Source of the DNA: Cytophagaceae bacterium
Lineage (GTDB): Bacteria; Bacteroidota; Bacteroidia; Flavobacteriales; Flavobacteriaceae
NCBI GenBank assembly: GCA_002710685.1
Contig: PALD01000080.1
Location: 288,270-352,269 of the forward strand
DNA length: 64,000 bases
Direction of reading: 5' to 3'
Position 1 is the first letter of the stretch; each line of letters opens with the position of its first letter. Below the pieces are notes generated by a model. The model made no database searches and had not been told where the DNA came from. It was given only the letters and a program-made list of their open reading frames with translations. Below are positions 1-11,273 of this stretch, piece after piece. Position numbers and translations under genes: made by a program.

Positions 1-2
1 TT

Positions 3-95
3 AAGATCATGCACTACAGCAATGGTAATATTTTTACTAAAAATCCTGGTATCGCCATCCCGCTTACCATAGGCCTGGGCTACGCGTTTAATTAA
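3..95 (+). CDS. C-terminal end of a PagL-like acyloxyacyl hydrolase (lipid A 3-O-deacylase), cut by the window start
   Basis: Only the last 30 codons are present; the gene begins before the window. The frame reads M-H-Y-S-N-G, then N-P-G-I, and ends in G-L-G-Y-A-F-N before TAA. In the PagL family the catalytic His and Ser lie in an H-x-S-N motif on a late beta strand, and the protein ends in an aromatic-rich outer-membrane strand. Both are seen here. The inferred role is removal of an ester-linked acyl chain from lipid A in the outer membrane. With so little sequence, another small outer-membrane beta-barrel cannot be excluded. Confidence 0.55.
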   Translation, partial: KIMHYSNGNIFTKNPGIAIPLTIGLGYAFN

Positions 96-552
96 CAATT
101 GTTAAAAACCTAGGTTCATAACCGTTTAATAACTAAAACGTTGTAAATCCTATGGAATTAGAAAATTCTTTCTTACATTAGTAAAACAATTGAATGAAAT
201 ACTTCAATTGAGAACTTAAAAAGTTCATTGTGAAACTGAATGCAAATAGATATTTATGAGAATTAAGTATTATTGAATTCAAGGTTCACGTTTGCTGAAT
301 ATTTTAAGATAAACCGTTTAGCGGTAATAGAAAGGATGTGGATTTTTGAAGTTTCTTACAGGTTTGACCTCTGAGACAAGATAAAATCAAGTAAACATCA
401 TCTAGATTAAAATTTCAGCATCGGGATAAGGCAGGTACAGATATTCAAGATTTGACCATTTGAATTATCCCAATGAGTTGATCTACGGTGCAAGTACTAA
501 TATTCTTGCCCAGGAACCTCAAGGGTTCACCGGTAAAAGATCAAATCATTAG

Positions 553-598
553 AAGCCATGTCAAGGTACTAAGTACAATGATATGGCTTTTTTATTTT
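553..598 (+). terminator. Rho-independent terminator
   Basis: Arms AAGCCAT (553-559) and ATGGCTT (583-589) enclose a loop that itself holds a GTAC...GTAC pair. A T-rich tract follows. It ends the transcript upstream of icd. Confidence 0.6.
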
Positions 599-628
599 TA
601 CCCAAATTTACTGCTAATTTTCTCTTAA

Positions 629-2992
<2,364 letters not shown>

Positions 2993-3018
2993 TGCACAGA
3001 ACACATATACATTCATGG

Positions 3019-3048
3019 GGCCCTGTTTGATTGCAGGGCTCTTTTTTT
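3019..3048 (+). terminator. Rho-independent terminator of icd
   Basis: GCCCTG (3020-3025) and CAGGGC (3034-3039) form a stem with an 8-base loop, followed by a T-run (3042-3048). A 17-base palindrome starts inside the T-run. Confidence 0.8.
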
Positions 3049-3062
3049 GGCTTAAAGCCAAA
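3046..3062. repeat. Interspersed palindrome, TTTGGCTTAAAGCCAAA
   Basis: Arms TTTGGC and GCCAAA around a TTAAA centre. Intergenic copy directly after the icd terminator, 20 bases before the TonB receptor start. Confidence 0.8.
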
Positions 3063-3082
3063 TAAATCCATCCCAGAAATAT

Positions 3083-5488
3083 GTGATTTACTGTAAGAAG
3101 AACTATATTTTTATAAAAAAAAGCTTGATCAGAAAATATACCGTGCTCTTATTTTTCATGATACCCTCATTGATATGGTCTCAAGAAAACCACACCGTGA
3201 GCGGCACCATCACCGCAGCGGCATCAAGTGAAACACTTATAGGCGTCAATGTCCTATTTCCTGAGCTGGGCAAGGGTACCACGACCAATGAATATGGCTT
3301 TTACTCCATTACACTCCCAGAGGGTAATTATCAATTACAGGTAAGGTTTCTGGGGTTTCAGTCAATCACCAAGTCCATAGAACTCAGTCAGAACATCAAA
3401 GCAGACTTTACCCTTGAAGAATCTACTGAAATGCTTGATGAAATATTACTTGAGGAAGATGTTGAAAAGATAAATATACGACGGCCGCAAATGAGCGTCA
3501 ACAGTCTGAGTGCGGCTACCATAAAGCAAATCCCCGTGGCTTTTGGGGAGGCAGACGTCATTAAGTCCATACTGTTGTTGCCCGGCGTTACCAGTGCTGG
3601 CGAAGGGGCTTCTGGTTTTAACGTGCGCGGCGGCGCAGTAGATCAAAACCTGATATTACTGGACGAGGCCATAATCTTTAATTCTTCACACCTGTTTGGC
3701 TTTTTCTCTGTCTTCAACCCAGATGCCATCAAGGACCTCAAACTGTACAAAGGGGGCATTCCTGCACGCTACGGGGGGCGGGTCGCCTCTGTGCTAGACA
3801 TTTATCAAAAAGAAGGCAACAGCAAGGAGTTTCATGCTAATGGCGGTATAGGTGCCGTGGCCAGCAGGTTACTGCTGGAAGGCCCCATCGTCAAGGACAA
3901 GTCAGCATTTTTGATAGGCGGCAGGGCTTCTTATGCCCATCTCTTCCTGCCATTGTTTGATATTGATAACCGGGCCTATTTTTATGACCTGAATGCCAAG
4001 GTCAATTACAAGGTAAACGCAAACAATAACCTCTACTTGTCAGGGTATTTTGGGCGTGACCTTTTTGGCGTAAGCCAGAGTTTTATAAACACCTATGGCA
4101 ACACGACCCTTAACCTGCGCTGGAACCATGTGTTCAACCACAAGCTCTTCTCAAACCTTTCGCTCATCTACTCTGATTATGATTATGGGCTATTGCTGGA
4201 TTTTGTGGGATTTCAATATGACTCTGGCATCAGGAATTTTAACTTAAAGTATGACTTTCAACATTATCTGGATAGCAACCTCAAGCTGGGGTATGGCATC
4301 AACAATGTGTATTATCGTTTTAACCCGGCAACCATTGAGCCCAACCGGCCAGACTCTGGCATCCTTCCATCACAACTCACCCATAAATTTGCAAATGAGT
4401 TTAGCGCTTACGCGGAAATGGAACAGGACATCTCCCCTCCACTCACCCTGCGCTATGGATTGAGAATCAGCAATTTTCAACGCTTGGGCCAGGATACCTT
4501 TAACCGGTATGCTGATGACAACCCCATAGTCTTTGACCCTGACCTAAAAATCTACCAACCTGCAAGTCCTATTGAAGTGGAGGCCAACACCGGTACACTT
4601 GCCCGCTTTACTAACCTTGAGCCCCGCGCCTCCCTTGCATGGGCATTTAATGATAAAGCATCTATCAAGGCCAGCTATAACAGGATGGCACAGTACCTAC
4701 ATTTAATCTCAAACACAAACTCGCCCACGCCCCTGGATGTCTATACCCCCAGTGGACCGTATATAGAACCGCAACTCCTTGATCAATACGCACTGGGATA
4801 TTTTACCGAAATAAAAGAGGGTGATTATTCCCTGGAAACAGAGATTTTCTACAAAGACATCAAGAACAGGCTAGACTACCGTAATGGTGCACAGCTCATC
4901 GCAAATGATGTCATTGAAGGCGAAATCCTATCTGGAATGGGCCGTGCCTATGGACTAGAAATACTGGCAAAAAAGAATGAAGGCAATTTTACCGGCTGGC
5001 TGGCCTATACCCTCTCACGCAGTGAGCAAAAAACCCCTGGCCGCACACCCCAGGAAACAGGCATAAACAATGGCCACTGGTATCCATCAGCATATGACAA
5101 AACCCATGACATCAGCGCGTTCATGAGTTACAAGGCCAGCAAAAAGTGGAGCTTTAGTGCTAATTTTATATTTCAGACCGGGCAACCCACCAACTATCCC
5201 GTGAGCCAATCACAATTTCAGGGAATCACGATTGCCAACTATGGGCCACGCAATCAAGAACGCCTGCCGGCATACCACCGCCTGGACCTTGCTGCCACGC
5301 TGACCCCAAAAAACAATAAGAACAAAAAAATCAAGGGCGAGTGGGTGTTTAGCATCTACAACCTTTACAACCGCATGAATGCCGCATCCATAACCTTTCG
5401 GCAAAATGAGGATACGGGTGCTAATGAGGCGGTGCGCACCTCAATATTTGGGATTCTTCCCTCGATAACCTATAATTTTAGATTTTGA
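3083..5488 (+). CDS. TonB-dependent outer-membrane receptor with N-terminal carboxypeptidase-regulatory-like domain
   Basis: Energy-coupled import of an unknown ligand across the outer membrane. A hydrophobic signal segment ends near W-S-Q. A CarboxypepD_reg-like beta-sandwich (about residues 35-115, with G-V-N-V...G-T-T-T-N-E-Y-G-F-Y) follows. The plug starts near residue 150 (L-P-G-V-T...G-F-N-V-R-G-G) and the barrel runs to a terminal R-F. The start is uncertain: GTG 3083 gives 801 aa, while in-frame TTG 3125 would put a basic residue directly before the hydrophobic core. It is not a full SusC, since no SusD partner follows. The next gene overlaps its stop and encodes a DUF4249 lipoprotein, a recurrent partner of this receptor class. 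Confidence 0.88.
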   Translation: MIYCKKNYIFIKKSLIRKYTVLLFFMIPSLIWSQENHTVSGTITAAASSETLIGVNVLFPELGKGTTTNEYGFYSITLPEGNYQLQVRFLGFQSITKSIELSQNIKADFTLEESTEMLDEILLEEDVEKINIRRPQMSVNSLSAATIKQIPVAFGEADVIKSILLLPGVTSAGEGASGFNVRGGAVDQNLILLDEAIIFNSSHLFGFFSVFNPDAIKDLKLYKGGIPARYGGRVASVLDIYQKEGNSKEFHANGGIGAVASRLLLEGPIVKDKSAFLIGGRASYAHLFLPLFDIDNRAYFYDLNAKVNYKVNANNNLYLSGYFGRDLFGVSQSFINTYGNTTLNLRWNHVFNHKLFSNLSLIYSDYDYGLLLDFVGFQYDSGIRNFNLKYDFQHYLDSNLKLGYGINNVYYRFNPATIEPNRPDSGILPSQLTHKFANEFSAYAEMEQDISPPLTLRYGLRISNFQRLGQDTFNRYADDNPIVFDPDLKIYQPASPIEVEANTGTLARFTNLEPRASLAWAFNDKASIKASYNRMAQYLHLISNTNSPTPLDVYTPSGPYIEPQLLDQYALGYFTEIKEGDYSLETEIFYKDIKNRLDYRNGAQLIANDVIEGEILSGMGRAYGLEILAKKNEGNFTGWLAYTLSRSEQKTPGRTPQETGINNGHWYPSAYDKTHDISAFMSYKASKKWSFSANFIFQTGQPTNYPVSQSQFQGITIANYGPRNQERLPAYHRLDLAATLTPKNNKNKKIKGEWVFSIYNLYNRMNAASITFRQNEDTGANEAVRTSIFGILPSITYNFRF

Positions 5489-6300
5489 TGAATCGCACGA
5501 TACAGTTTTTCTTTTTGCTCTTTGGCGCAAGCCTACTATCCATGAGCTGCCAGGATGTTATTGAGGTTGACCTGCCCCCCACCGAAAAACGCCTGGTCAT
5601 CGATGCGCTCATCCCCGTGCCAGATAATGATTCATCTAATATCGTGGCAAGGATAAGGCTTACTGAAACCACTGACTATTATGCAGACTCCGTGCCAACG
5701 GCCACGGGGGCAGTTATAGAACTGCGGGGAGAAACCTCTACCTTTAGGCTTGATGAAGAAGCTAATGGGTATTACTCAACCGTTGTGCCACGTGAAATCA
5801 TCATGAACGAGATGATGTCACTTACCGTTATACATAAGGACGAGACCTACCGTTCTACAACTCTATACGTCCCCTCGGTCTCCATAGATTCTTTAAAACA
5901 GGGGGACAAAAGTCTTTTTGGCGGGGATGAAACCGAAATTATCATAGCCTATAAGGATGTGGCACCCCGTGAAGATTTTTACCTTTTCAACCTGGATAGG
6001 GGGCAGTTTTTGACCAGTGAGGACACTTTTTATCAAGGCCAGGCATTTTCATTCAGTTACTTTTATGAAAATATTGAGCCCCGGGACACCCTTGACATAC
6101 AATTGCTGGGAATCACAAAACCATTTTATGATTACATGAGCATCGTGATCAACCAATCAGGACAAAACTCTGGAAACCCCTTTGCCGCACCGCCATCTGA
6201 TATACGCGGCAACATAATCAATGAGACAGATGAGGGGCATTACCCCCTGGGATATTTCAGCATAAGTCAAGCATATTATGAAAATATAATCATTGAATGA
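5488..6300 (+). CDS. DUF4249 family lipoprotein
   Basis: 270 aa from ATG 5488; an extra in-frame TTG lies three bases upstream. The ATG shares its A with the receptor stop (TGATG), so the pair is translationally coupled. The N-terminus is a lipoprotein signal with lipobox L-S-M-S-C (Cys about residue 20), followed by the family start Q-D-V-I-E-V-D-L-P. The rest is predicted beta-rich. DUF4249 proteins are of unknown biochemical function and are repeatedly encoded next to TonB receptors with a CarboxypepD_reg domain. The inferred role is a surface or periplasmic accessory of that receptor. Confidence 0.85.
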   Translation: MNRTIQFFFLLFGASLLSMSCQDVIEVDLPPTEKRLVIDALIPVPDNDSSNIVARIRLTETTDYYADSVPTATGAVIELRGETSTFRLDEEANGYYSTVVPREIIMNEMMSLTVIHKDETYRSTTLYVPSVSIDSLKQGDKSLFGGDETEIIIAYKDVAPREDFYLFNLDRGQFLTSEDTFYQGQAFSFSYFYENIEPRDTLDIQLLGITKPFYDYMSIVINQSGQNSGNPFAAPPSDIRGNIINETDEGHYPLGYFSISQAYYENIIIE

Positions 6301-6347
6301 GCTAAATTGCCTTACGGCGAAAAACAAAAAACAACCTACCCTTTTTT

Positions 6348-7169
6348 ATGGATTTCATAAGAACAACAGAGCAGGATTCAAGATATGACCATCTGGAAAA
6401 GATGGAAGTAAATGAACTGCTACAGCGCATAAACAACGAGGACAAGACCGTACCACTGGCCGTTGAAAAAGCCATGCCACAAATTGAAGAATTGGTGATC
6501 AAGGTGGTTTCTCAAATGAAAGAAGGTGGCCGGCTGTTTTATATGGGTGCCGGCACGAGTGGCCGCCTGGGTATCCTTGATGCTTCAGAGTGCCCACCCA
6601 CCTTTGGGGTGCCGCATGAATGGGTCGTGGGCCTGATTGCCGGGGGAGATCATGCCATCCGCAAGGCGGTAGAGTTTGCCGAGGACGATACGGGACAAGG
6701 CTGGAAGGACCTGGAAGAATACAACATCACCAATAAGGATTTTGTGGTGGGCATCGCAGCCTCTGGCACCACGCCCTATGTAATAGGCGCCCTCAAGGCA
6801 TGCAATGGTAAAGGTATCCCCACGGGCTGCATCACCTGTAACGCGGGCAGCCCGCTCGCACGCGAAGCGCAATACCCCATTGAGGTAATCGTGGGGCCAG
6901 AATTTGTTACCGGCAGTAGCCGCATGAAAGCTGGGACAGCCCAAAAACTCGTCCTGAACATGATATCCACCACCGCCATGATTCAGTTGGGTCGCGTAAA
7001 GGGCAATAAAATGGTGGATATGCAACTTAGCAACAACAAGCTTGTAGGCCGCGGCACAAGGATGATAATGGGTGAACTCAAGATCACCGAGAAGGAAGCC
7101 GCACTCCTGCTCAAGCAATATGGCAGTGTACGTGCCGCAATCAATTCGCAAAAAGATGGGGACAAATAA
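6348..7169 (+). CDS. murQ: N-acetylmuramic acid 6-phosphate etherase
   Basis: Cleaves the D-lactyl ether of MurNAc-6-phosphate to give GlcNAc-6-phosphate and lactate in cell-wall recycling; cytoplasmic. A single SIS domain carries the family signature M-G-A-G-T-S-G-R-L-G-I-L-D-A-S-E-C-P-P-T-F at about residues 65-85, where the Glu of A-S-E-C-P is a catalytic residue. T-G-S-S-R-M-K-A-G-T-A-Q-K (about 190-202) is the second signature. The 273 aa are slightly short of the ~300-aa enterobacterial form, as usual in Bacteroidota. Its last 14 bases overlap the DUF6095 gene. Confidence 0.95.
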   Translation: MDFIRTTEQDSRYDHLEKMEVNELLQRINNEDKTVPLAVEKAMPQIEELVIKVVSQMKEGGRLFYMGAGTSGRLGILDASECPPTFGVPHEWVVGLIAGGDHAIRKAVEFAEDDTGQGWKDLEEYNITNKDFVVGIAASGTTPYVIGALKACNGKGIPTGCITCNAGSPLAREAQYPIEVIVGPEFVTGSSRMKAGTAQKLVLNMISTTAMIQLGRVKGNKMVDMQLSNNKLVGRGTRMIMGELKITEKEAALLLKQYGSVRAAINSQKDGDK

Positions 7170-7377
7170 AGAAATGCTGGTAAAGGGTGTACGCACCATG
7201 GCGCTATCACTCTTGTTCATGTTCCTTGCGCCAGGGCTTATCTATGAAGCTGCCAGCAATAGGGAACATTTTTTATACATCCCTGTACTTATACTGGGCC
7301 TGGTCGCAGCATTTTTTGCGATCTACCTGGCCTTTAAGGGCTTAAACAGGATATTAAAGGCCATGTTTGATAACTAG
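7156..7377 (+). CDS. DUF6095 family small membrane protein
   Basis: 73 aa from ATG 7156 (M-G-T-N-K-E-M-L). The frame is open further upstream inside murQ, but that part is only a shadow of murQ. Two transmembrane segments are visible: A-L-S-L-L-F-M-F-L-A-P-G-L-I and I-P-V-L-I-L-G-L-V-A-A-F-F-A-I. The family is of unknown function and typically sits behind murQ in flavobacteria. The 14-base overlap with murQ indicates translational coupling. Confidence 0.75.
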   Translation: MGTNKEMLVKGVRTMALSLLFMFLAPGLIYEAASNREHFLYIPVLILGLVAAFFAIYLAFKGLNRILKAMFDN

Positions 7378-7381
7378 CCCA

Positions 7382-7398
7382 TTTGGCTTTAAGCCAAA
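7382..7398. repeat. Interspersed palindrome, TTTGGCTTTAAGCCAAA
   Basis: Arms TTTGGC/GCCAAA with centre TTTAA. It lies 4 bases after the DUF6095 stop and just before a bidirectional terminator, between convergent genes. Confidence 0.8.
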
Positions 7399-7410
7399 AA
7401 AAGAGCATAA

Positions 7411-7440
7411 AAAAACCCTTGAAGTTATTCAAGGGTTTTT
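7411..7440. terminator. Bidirectional Rho-independent terminator
   Basis: Perfect 13-bp stem: AAAAACCCTTGAA (7411-7423), loop GTTA, TTCAAGGGTTTTT (7428-7440). A-runs and T-runs on both sides let it serve both DUF6095 (+) and rpmE2 (-). Confidence 0.85.
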
Positions 7441-7459
7441 CTTGTACTTATACAATGCC

Positions 7460-7711
7460 TTATTTCTTGAACTTGGCATATTTATTCTTGAACTTGTCAA
7501 TACGTCCAGCGGTATCGACCAGTTTGGTCTTACCGGTGTAGTATGGGTGAGAAGTTCTTGAAATTTCAAGTTTTACAAGCGGATATTCCACGCCATCCAC
7601 TTCAATTGTTTCCTTAGATCCAGCTGTGGACTTTGACAAAAAAACATCATCATTTGACATGTCCTTAAATGCCACTATCCTATAGTTTCCTGGGTGTATC
7701 TCTTTTTTCAT
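7460..7711 (-). CDS. rpmE2: 50S ribosomal protein L31, type B
   Basis: 83-aa component of the large ribosomal subunit. The N-terminus [10 protein letters not shown] and the segment [11 protein letters not shown] match the L31 family. The zinc-binding CxxC pairs of the A type are absent, which defines the B (zinc-independent) form. It is a single gene with its own promoter (7749-7778, minus) and the shared terminator at 7411-7440. In other bacteria the zinc-independent form takes over under zinc limitation. No second L31 gene lies in this window, so that role cannot be judged here. Confidence 0.95.
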   Translation of the reverse strand: MKKEIHPGNYRIVAFKDMSNDDVFLSKSTAGSKETIEVDGVEYPLVKLEISRTSHPYYTGKTKLVDTAGRIDKFKNKYAKFKK

Positions 7712-7748
7712 TTTTGATAAACTTTAAATCCGCTCAAATTTTGAGGTG

Positions 7749-7778
7749 CAAATTTATGAATATTTTCTTTCTTGACAA
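7749..7778 (-). promoter_or_regulatory. Flavobacterial-type promoter of rpmE2
   Basis: On the minus strand a TTG (7778-7776), a 19-base spacer and TAAATTTG (7756-7749) match TTG-N(17-23)-TAnnTTTG. The expected transcription start lies about 30 bases before the rpmE2 ATG. This is the best promoter match in the window. Confidence 0.7.
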
Positions 7779-7841
7779 TGCAATGAACAAAATAAAATTT
7801 ATTTGCCATAAATAAGTGAACAAACCTATGTAACGTTTTTT

Positions 7842-7849
7842 TACCTTTG
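7842..7849 (+). promoter_or_regulatory. -7 promoter element of the DUF4199/glycosyltransferase operon
   Basis: TACCTTTG is an exact TAnnTTTG match, 32 bases before the ATG at 7881. No clear -33 element was found. Confidence 0.4.
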
Positions 7850-7880
7850 TGTACTAATGGCATAATTAAATCTAAAAATC

Positions 7881-8414
7881 ATGAACGATCTAACCAAAGT
7901 CAGCAGTAAAAAAATTATGCTTACCTATGGAGCAATCCTAGGTGTTGTTTCCATCTTGCTCAGCGTCATCTCCTATGTGATGGGCAATGTCTTTAAACCA
8001 CACTGGTCCATACAGCTTTTAGGGTTTTTGATACTTATTGCCGTCATAGTCTATGGCCTGCGCGAATTCAAGAAACAGAACGGGGGGTTTTTAAAACTGG
8101 GGCAGGCCCTGAAAATAGGCATAGGCATCACCGCGATATCATCAGTACTGGGCATACTCTATTTTATCATTTTCACTAATCTCATCGAGCCTGACTACTT
8201 TGTACAGTATATGGATTTTCAACGAGAAGCAGCCCTTGAGGCAAACACCTCTGCGACACCAGAGCAGATAGAACAGGGACTTGAAATGTCCAAGCCCTTT
8301 ATGAACACGGGCTTCTTTGCGGGCATCCAGTTTATCATGGCAGTTTTCTTTGGGTTCATTGTCTCGCTCGTGGCAGGGCTTGTCATGAAAAGAGAAAACC
8401 CACACGCTATCTAA
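7881..8414 (+). CDS. DUF4199 family integral membrane protein
   Basis: 177 aa with four predicted transmembrane helices (about residues 14-34, 44-60, 75-97 and 145-168). The loop between helices 3 and 4 is acidic/polar and rich in Glu and Gln. DUF4199 proteins have no established function and are commonly encoded directly upstream of a GtrB-like glycosyltransferase in flavobacteria, as here (9-base gap). The inferred role is an accessory in lipid-linked sugar transfer or flipping. Confidence 0.8.
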   Translation: MNDLTKVSSKKIMLTYGAILGVVSILLSVISYVMGNVFKPHWSIQLLGFLILIAVIVYGLREFKKQNGGFLKLGQALKIGIGITAISSVLGILYFIIFTNLIEPDYFVQYMDFQREAALEANTSATPEQIEQGLEMSKPFMNTGFFAGIQFIMAVFFGFIVSLVAGLVMKRENPHAI

Positions 8415-8423
8415 AAGAGCTTA

Positions 8424-9386
8424 ATGCAGGTATCCATTGTCATCCCCCTTCTCAATGAGGAGGAGTCCATAAAAGAATTATATCACTGGCTTGTAGAGGT
8501 ACTACAGGCCAGTGGGCTTTCATATGAAATCATATTTATAGATGATGGCAGCACGGACGGTAGCTGGGAAGTTATTTTCGCTTTAAGCGAAAGCGATACT
8601 GCCGTAAAGGCCCTGCGCTTTAACCGCAACTATGGCAAGAGCCAGGCTCTTCATGCCGGTTTCCTGGAAGCCCGGGGCGATGTGGTGATCACCATGGATG
8701 CTGACCTGCAGGACAGCCCAGATGAGATACCAGAACTTTATGACCTGGTTGCCGGGCAAGGCTATGACCTGGTGAGCGGATGGAAGAAAAAAAGGTACGA
8801 TTCTATCCTTGCAAAGAACCTCCCCTCAAAACTTTTTAATGCGGTGGCCCGCAAGACCAGTGGCCTAAAGCTGCATGACTTTAACTGTGGCCTCAAGGCC
8901 TACCGTAAGGCCGTCGTGAAGAACATTGATGTGTATGGAGATATGCACCGCTACATCCCGTTACTGGCAAAAAATGCTGGTTTTTACAACATTACCGAAA
9001 AAACGGTACAGCACCAGGCCAGGAAGTATGGGCAGACAAAATTTGGCGCAGACCGTTTCATAAAGGGTTTTCTTGACCTGTTGACGATATGGTTTGTGAC
9101 GCATTTTGCAAAGAGGCCCATGCACCTTTTTGGCACACTGGGGGCCATCATGTTCTTTATAGGTTTTTTGCTCACCGTATGGCTGGGGGTCGATAAACTC
9201 TTTATCACGCCAGCAGGGAGGTTGATTACAGAAAGGCCACAATTTTACCTGGCCCTCATAAGCATGGTCATAGGGGTACAGCTGTTTATTGCAGGTTTTC
9301 TGGGTGAAATGATCTTGCGCAGCCGCAAAGCGTCACCCCGGTATTTAATAAGTGAGAGACTGGGCCTTGACACCCCCGTCTCATGA
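8424..9386 (+). CDS. GtrB/ArnC-like family 2 glycosyltransferase (polyprenyl-phosphate sugar transferase)
   Basis: 320 aa. The GT-A domain has D-D-G-S-T-D-G (about 40-46) and the metal-binding D-A-D-L-Q-D (about 92-97). Two C-terminal transmembrane helices (about 230-252 and 266-292) are typical of GtrB/ArnC and dolichol-phosphate-mannose synthase-like enzymes, which load a sugar onto undecaprenyl phosphate at the inner face of the membrane. The sugar cannot be inferred. It is co-transcribed with the DUF4199 gene. A 17-base palindrome at 8576-8592 encodes F-A-L-S-E-S in a surface loop after the first motif. Confidence 0.88.
   Translation: MQVSIVIPLLNEEESIKELYHWLVEVLQASGLSYEIIFIDDGSTDGSWEVIFALSESDTAVKALRFNRNYGKSQALHAGFLEARGDVVITMDADLQDSPDEIPELYDLVAGQGYDLVSGWKKKRYDSILAKNLPSKLFNAVARKTSGLKLHDFNCGLKAYRKAVVKNIDVYGDMHRYIPLLAKNAGFYNITEKTVQHQARKYGQTKFGADRFIKGFLDLLTIWFVTHFAKRPMHLFGTLGAIMFFIGFLLTVWLGVDKLFITPAGRLITERPQFYLALISMVIGVQLFIAGFLGEMILRSRKASPRYLISERLGLDTPVS
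8576..8592. repeat. Interspersed palindrome inside the glycosyltransferase gene, TTTCGCTTTAAGCGAAA
   Basis: Arms TTTCGC/GCGAAA. It is read as F-A-L-S-E in frame, between the D-D-G-S and D-A-D motifs. Confidence 0.8.
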
Positions 9387-9488
9387 ACCAGAAATCCCTG
9401 GGCAATAGCAGCGGGTGCATGAATAAAAAAAATCAAAGATTTAGGGCAAGCCTTTGTGTATTCAAATCCCATTTATAGTGTAAATGCT

Positions 9489-9496
9489 TATTTTTG
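9489..9496 (+). promoter_or_regulatory. -7 promoter element of the phosphosugar mutase gene
   Basis: TATTTTTG is an exact TAnnTTTG match, 22 bases before ATG 9518. The -33 element is not recognisable. Confidence 0.4.
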
Positions 9497-9517
9497 CCCT
9501 TTAACCTATTGTATTCT

Positions 9518-11236
9518 ATGGAACCAGAAATTAAGATAAAATCAGAAGCTTGGCTTACAGAAACCTTTGATGTGGAAACTCAAAACGCAATCAAGAAGCT
9601 TCAGGCAGAAAAGCCCGAAGAACTCAAGGAGAGCTTTTATAAAAATCTTGAATTTGGTACCGGTGGTATGCGTGGTGTCATGGGGGTGGGTACTAACCGT
9701 ATCAATAAATATACCCTGGGCAAGAACACGCAGGGCCTATCAAATTATCTTAAGCAATCTTTTCCTGGTACAGCGATAAAGGTTGCCATTGCATACGATT
9801 GCCGTAACAACAGTAAGGAACTGGCAAAGGTCGTGGCAGATGTGTTTTCGGCAAACGACATTACCGTATACCTTTTTAGCGACCTGCGCCCCACGCCAGA
9901 GTTGAGTTTTGCGGTAAAACACCTCGACTGTCAGTGCGGTATCGTATTGACGGCAAGCCATAACCCACCAGAATACAATGGCTACAAAGTGTACTGGCAG
10001 GATGGTGGCCAGCTCGTGCCGCCACAAGATGGTGAGATAATCCAGATGATTGAAAAACTGGATTATGACGAAATAAATTTTAAGGCCAAGGCCGAAAACA
10101 TAAAATACATTGACAAGGATGTGGATGAAGAATTCATCAAGGCATCACTTGCTAATGGAAGCTTTGACGAGCTGGATGAACACAGGGACAAGACAACCAT
10201 AGTCTTTACACCGCTCCACGGCACCTCGGTAACAATAATTCCCCAGGTCCTGGAACGTGCGGGATATGATAACGTGCACATCGTTGAAGCTCAAAAAAAA
10301 CCTGACGGTAATTTTCCCACGGTAAAGTCTCCTAACCCAGAAGAGCCCGAAGCACTGGAGATGGCCATGAAACTCGCCGAAGAAACCCATGCAGATATCG
10401 TGATAGGAACTGACCCTGACTGTGACAGGCTGGGCATCGCCGTGCGCGATACAAACGGCGACCTCAAATTGCTCAACGGTAACCAGACCATGGTCGTCAT
10501 GACAGATTTCCTGTTAAAGGAATACTTTAAGGACAACGAGCGCAAGGGCAATGAGTTTATAGCTTCAACGATAGTCTCGACCCCCATGATGGACGTTTTG
10601 GCAAAAGCCTATGACGTGGAATGTAAACTGGGCCTCACGGGTTTCAAGTGGATCGCAAAGATGATCAAGGATTTTCCAGAACAGCATTTTATAGGTGGCG
10701 GTGAAGAAAGTTTTGGCTATATGGTTGGCGAGTTTGTGCGTGACAAAGATGCAGTCACCGCTACCCTTTTAGCATGCGAGATTGTTACTTTGGCCAAAGC
10801 CAAAGGAACTTCGTTTTATGAAATGTTGTTAGATCTTTATGCTGAGCACGGCCTGTATATGGAAGACCTGACATCGCTTGTCAAAAAAGGGATTTCTGGA
10901 GCTGAAGAAATCAAGCAGACCATGATAGACCTGCGCGAGAACCCCATGACTGAAATCAATGGCGAAAAAGTGATCAAGATTGATGATTATGCCAGTGCAA
11001 AATCACTCAATATAGCCACCGGTAGCAGCACTGATATTGACATCCCTAAGTCAAACGTGCTTGTATACCATACTGAAAAAGGGTCGCGCATTGCGGCAAG
11101 GCCCAGTGGTACCGAACCTAAAATCAAATTCTACATCAGCGTCAATGAAGACCTTGACAGCGTGGCAGGCTTTGAAAAAACATTACATGCCACGCAAAAA
11201 AGAATTGCTGGTATAAAAAAGGAATTGGGACTATAG
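9518..11236 (+). CDS. Phospho-sugar mutase (phosphoglucomutase/phosphomannomutase, PgcA-like)
   Basis: Interconverts hexose 1- and 6-phosphates through a phosphoserine. 572 aa from ATG 9518; the frame is open to 9494, but only TTG/ATT codons are available there. Active site T-A-S-H-N-P-P-E-Y-N-G-Y-K-V-Y holds the catalytic Ser. The metal loop is D-P-D-C-D-R, the sugar loop G-G-G-E-E-S-F-G-Y and the phosphate loop R-P-S-G-T-E-P-K-I-K. The length and N-terminal W-L-T-E...F-G-T-G-G-M-R-G-V place it with the ~570-580-aa PgcA/PGM2-like group. Substrate preference (glucose or mannose) cannot be told. It probably supplies sugar phosphates for envelope or trehalose synthesis. Confidence 0.92.
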   Translation: MEPEIKIKSEAWLTETFDVETQNAIKKLQAEKPEELKESFYKNLEFGTGGMRGVMGVGTNRINKYTLGKNTQGLSNYLKQSFPGTAIKVAIAYDCRNNSKELAKVVADVFSANDITVYLFSDLRPTPELSFAVKHLDCQCGIVLTASHNPPEYNGYKVYWQDGGQLVPPQDGEIIQMIEKLDYDEINFKAKAENIKYIDKDVDEEFIKASLANGSFDELDEHRDKTTIVFTPLHGTSVTIIPQVLERAGYDNVHIVEAQKKPDGNFPTVKSPNPEEPEALEMAMKLAEETHADIVIGTDPDCDRLGIAVRDTNGDLKLLNGNQTMVVMTDFLLKEYFKDNERKGNEFIASTIVSTPMMDVLAKAYDVECKLGLTGFKWIAKMIKDFPEQHFIGGGEESFGYMVGEFVRDKDAVTATLLACEIVTLAKAKGTSFYEMLLDLYAEHGLYMEDLTSLVKKGISGAEEIKQTMIDLRENPMTEINGEKVIKIDDYASAKSLNIATGSSTDIDIPKSNVLVYHTEKGSRIAARPSGTEPKIKFYISVNEDLDSVAGFEKTLHATQKRIAGIKKELGL

Positions 11237-11273
11237 CTTTCCCATTTTAGGACTTGTCCATTAAAAATCACGA

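Noticed and set aside
6585..7220. 211-codon antisense open frame over murQ and DUF6095
   Set aside because: No recognisable domain, no promoter, and the opposite strand carries intact murQ motifs.
9383..9478. 31-codon frame overlapping the glycosyltransferase stop (ATGA)
   Set aside because: It lacks hydrophobic or family features of the small genes normally found at this place and overlaps the likely pgcA-like promoter.
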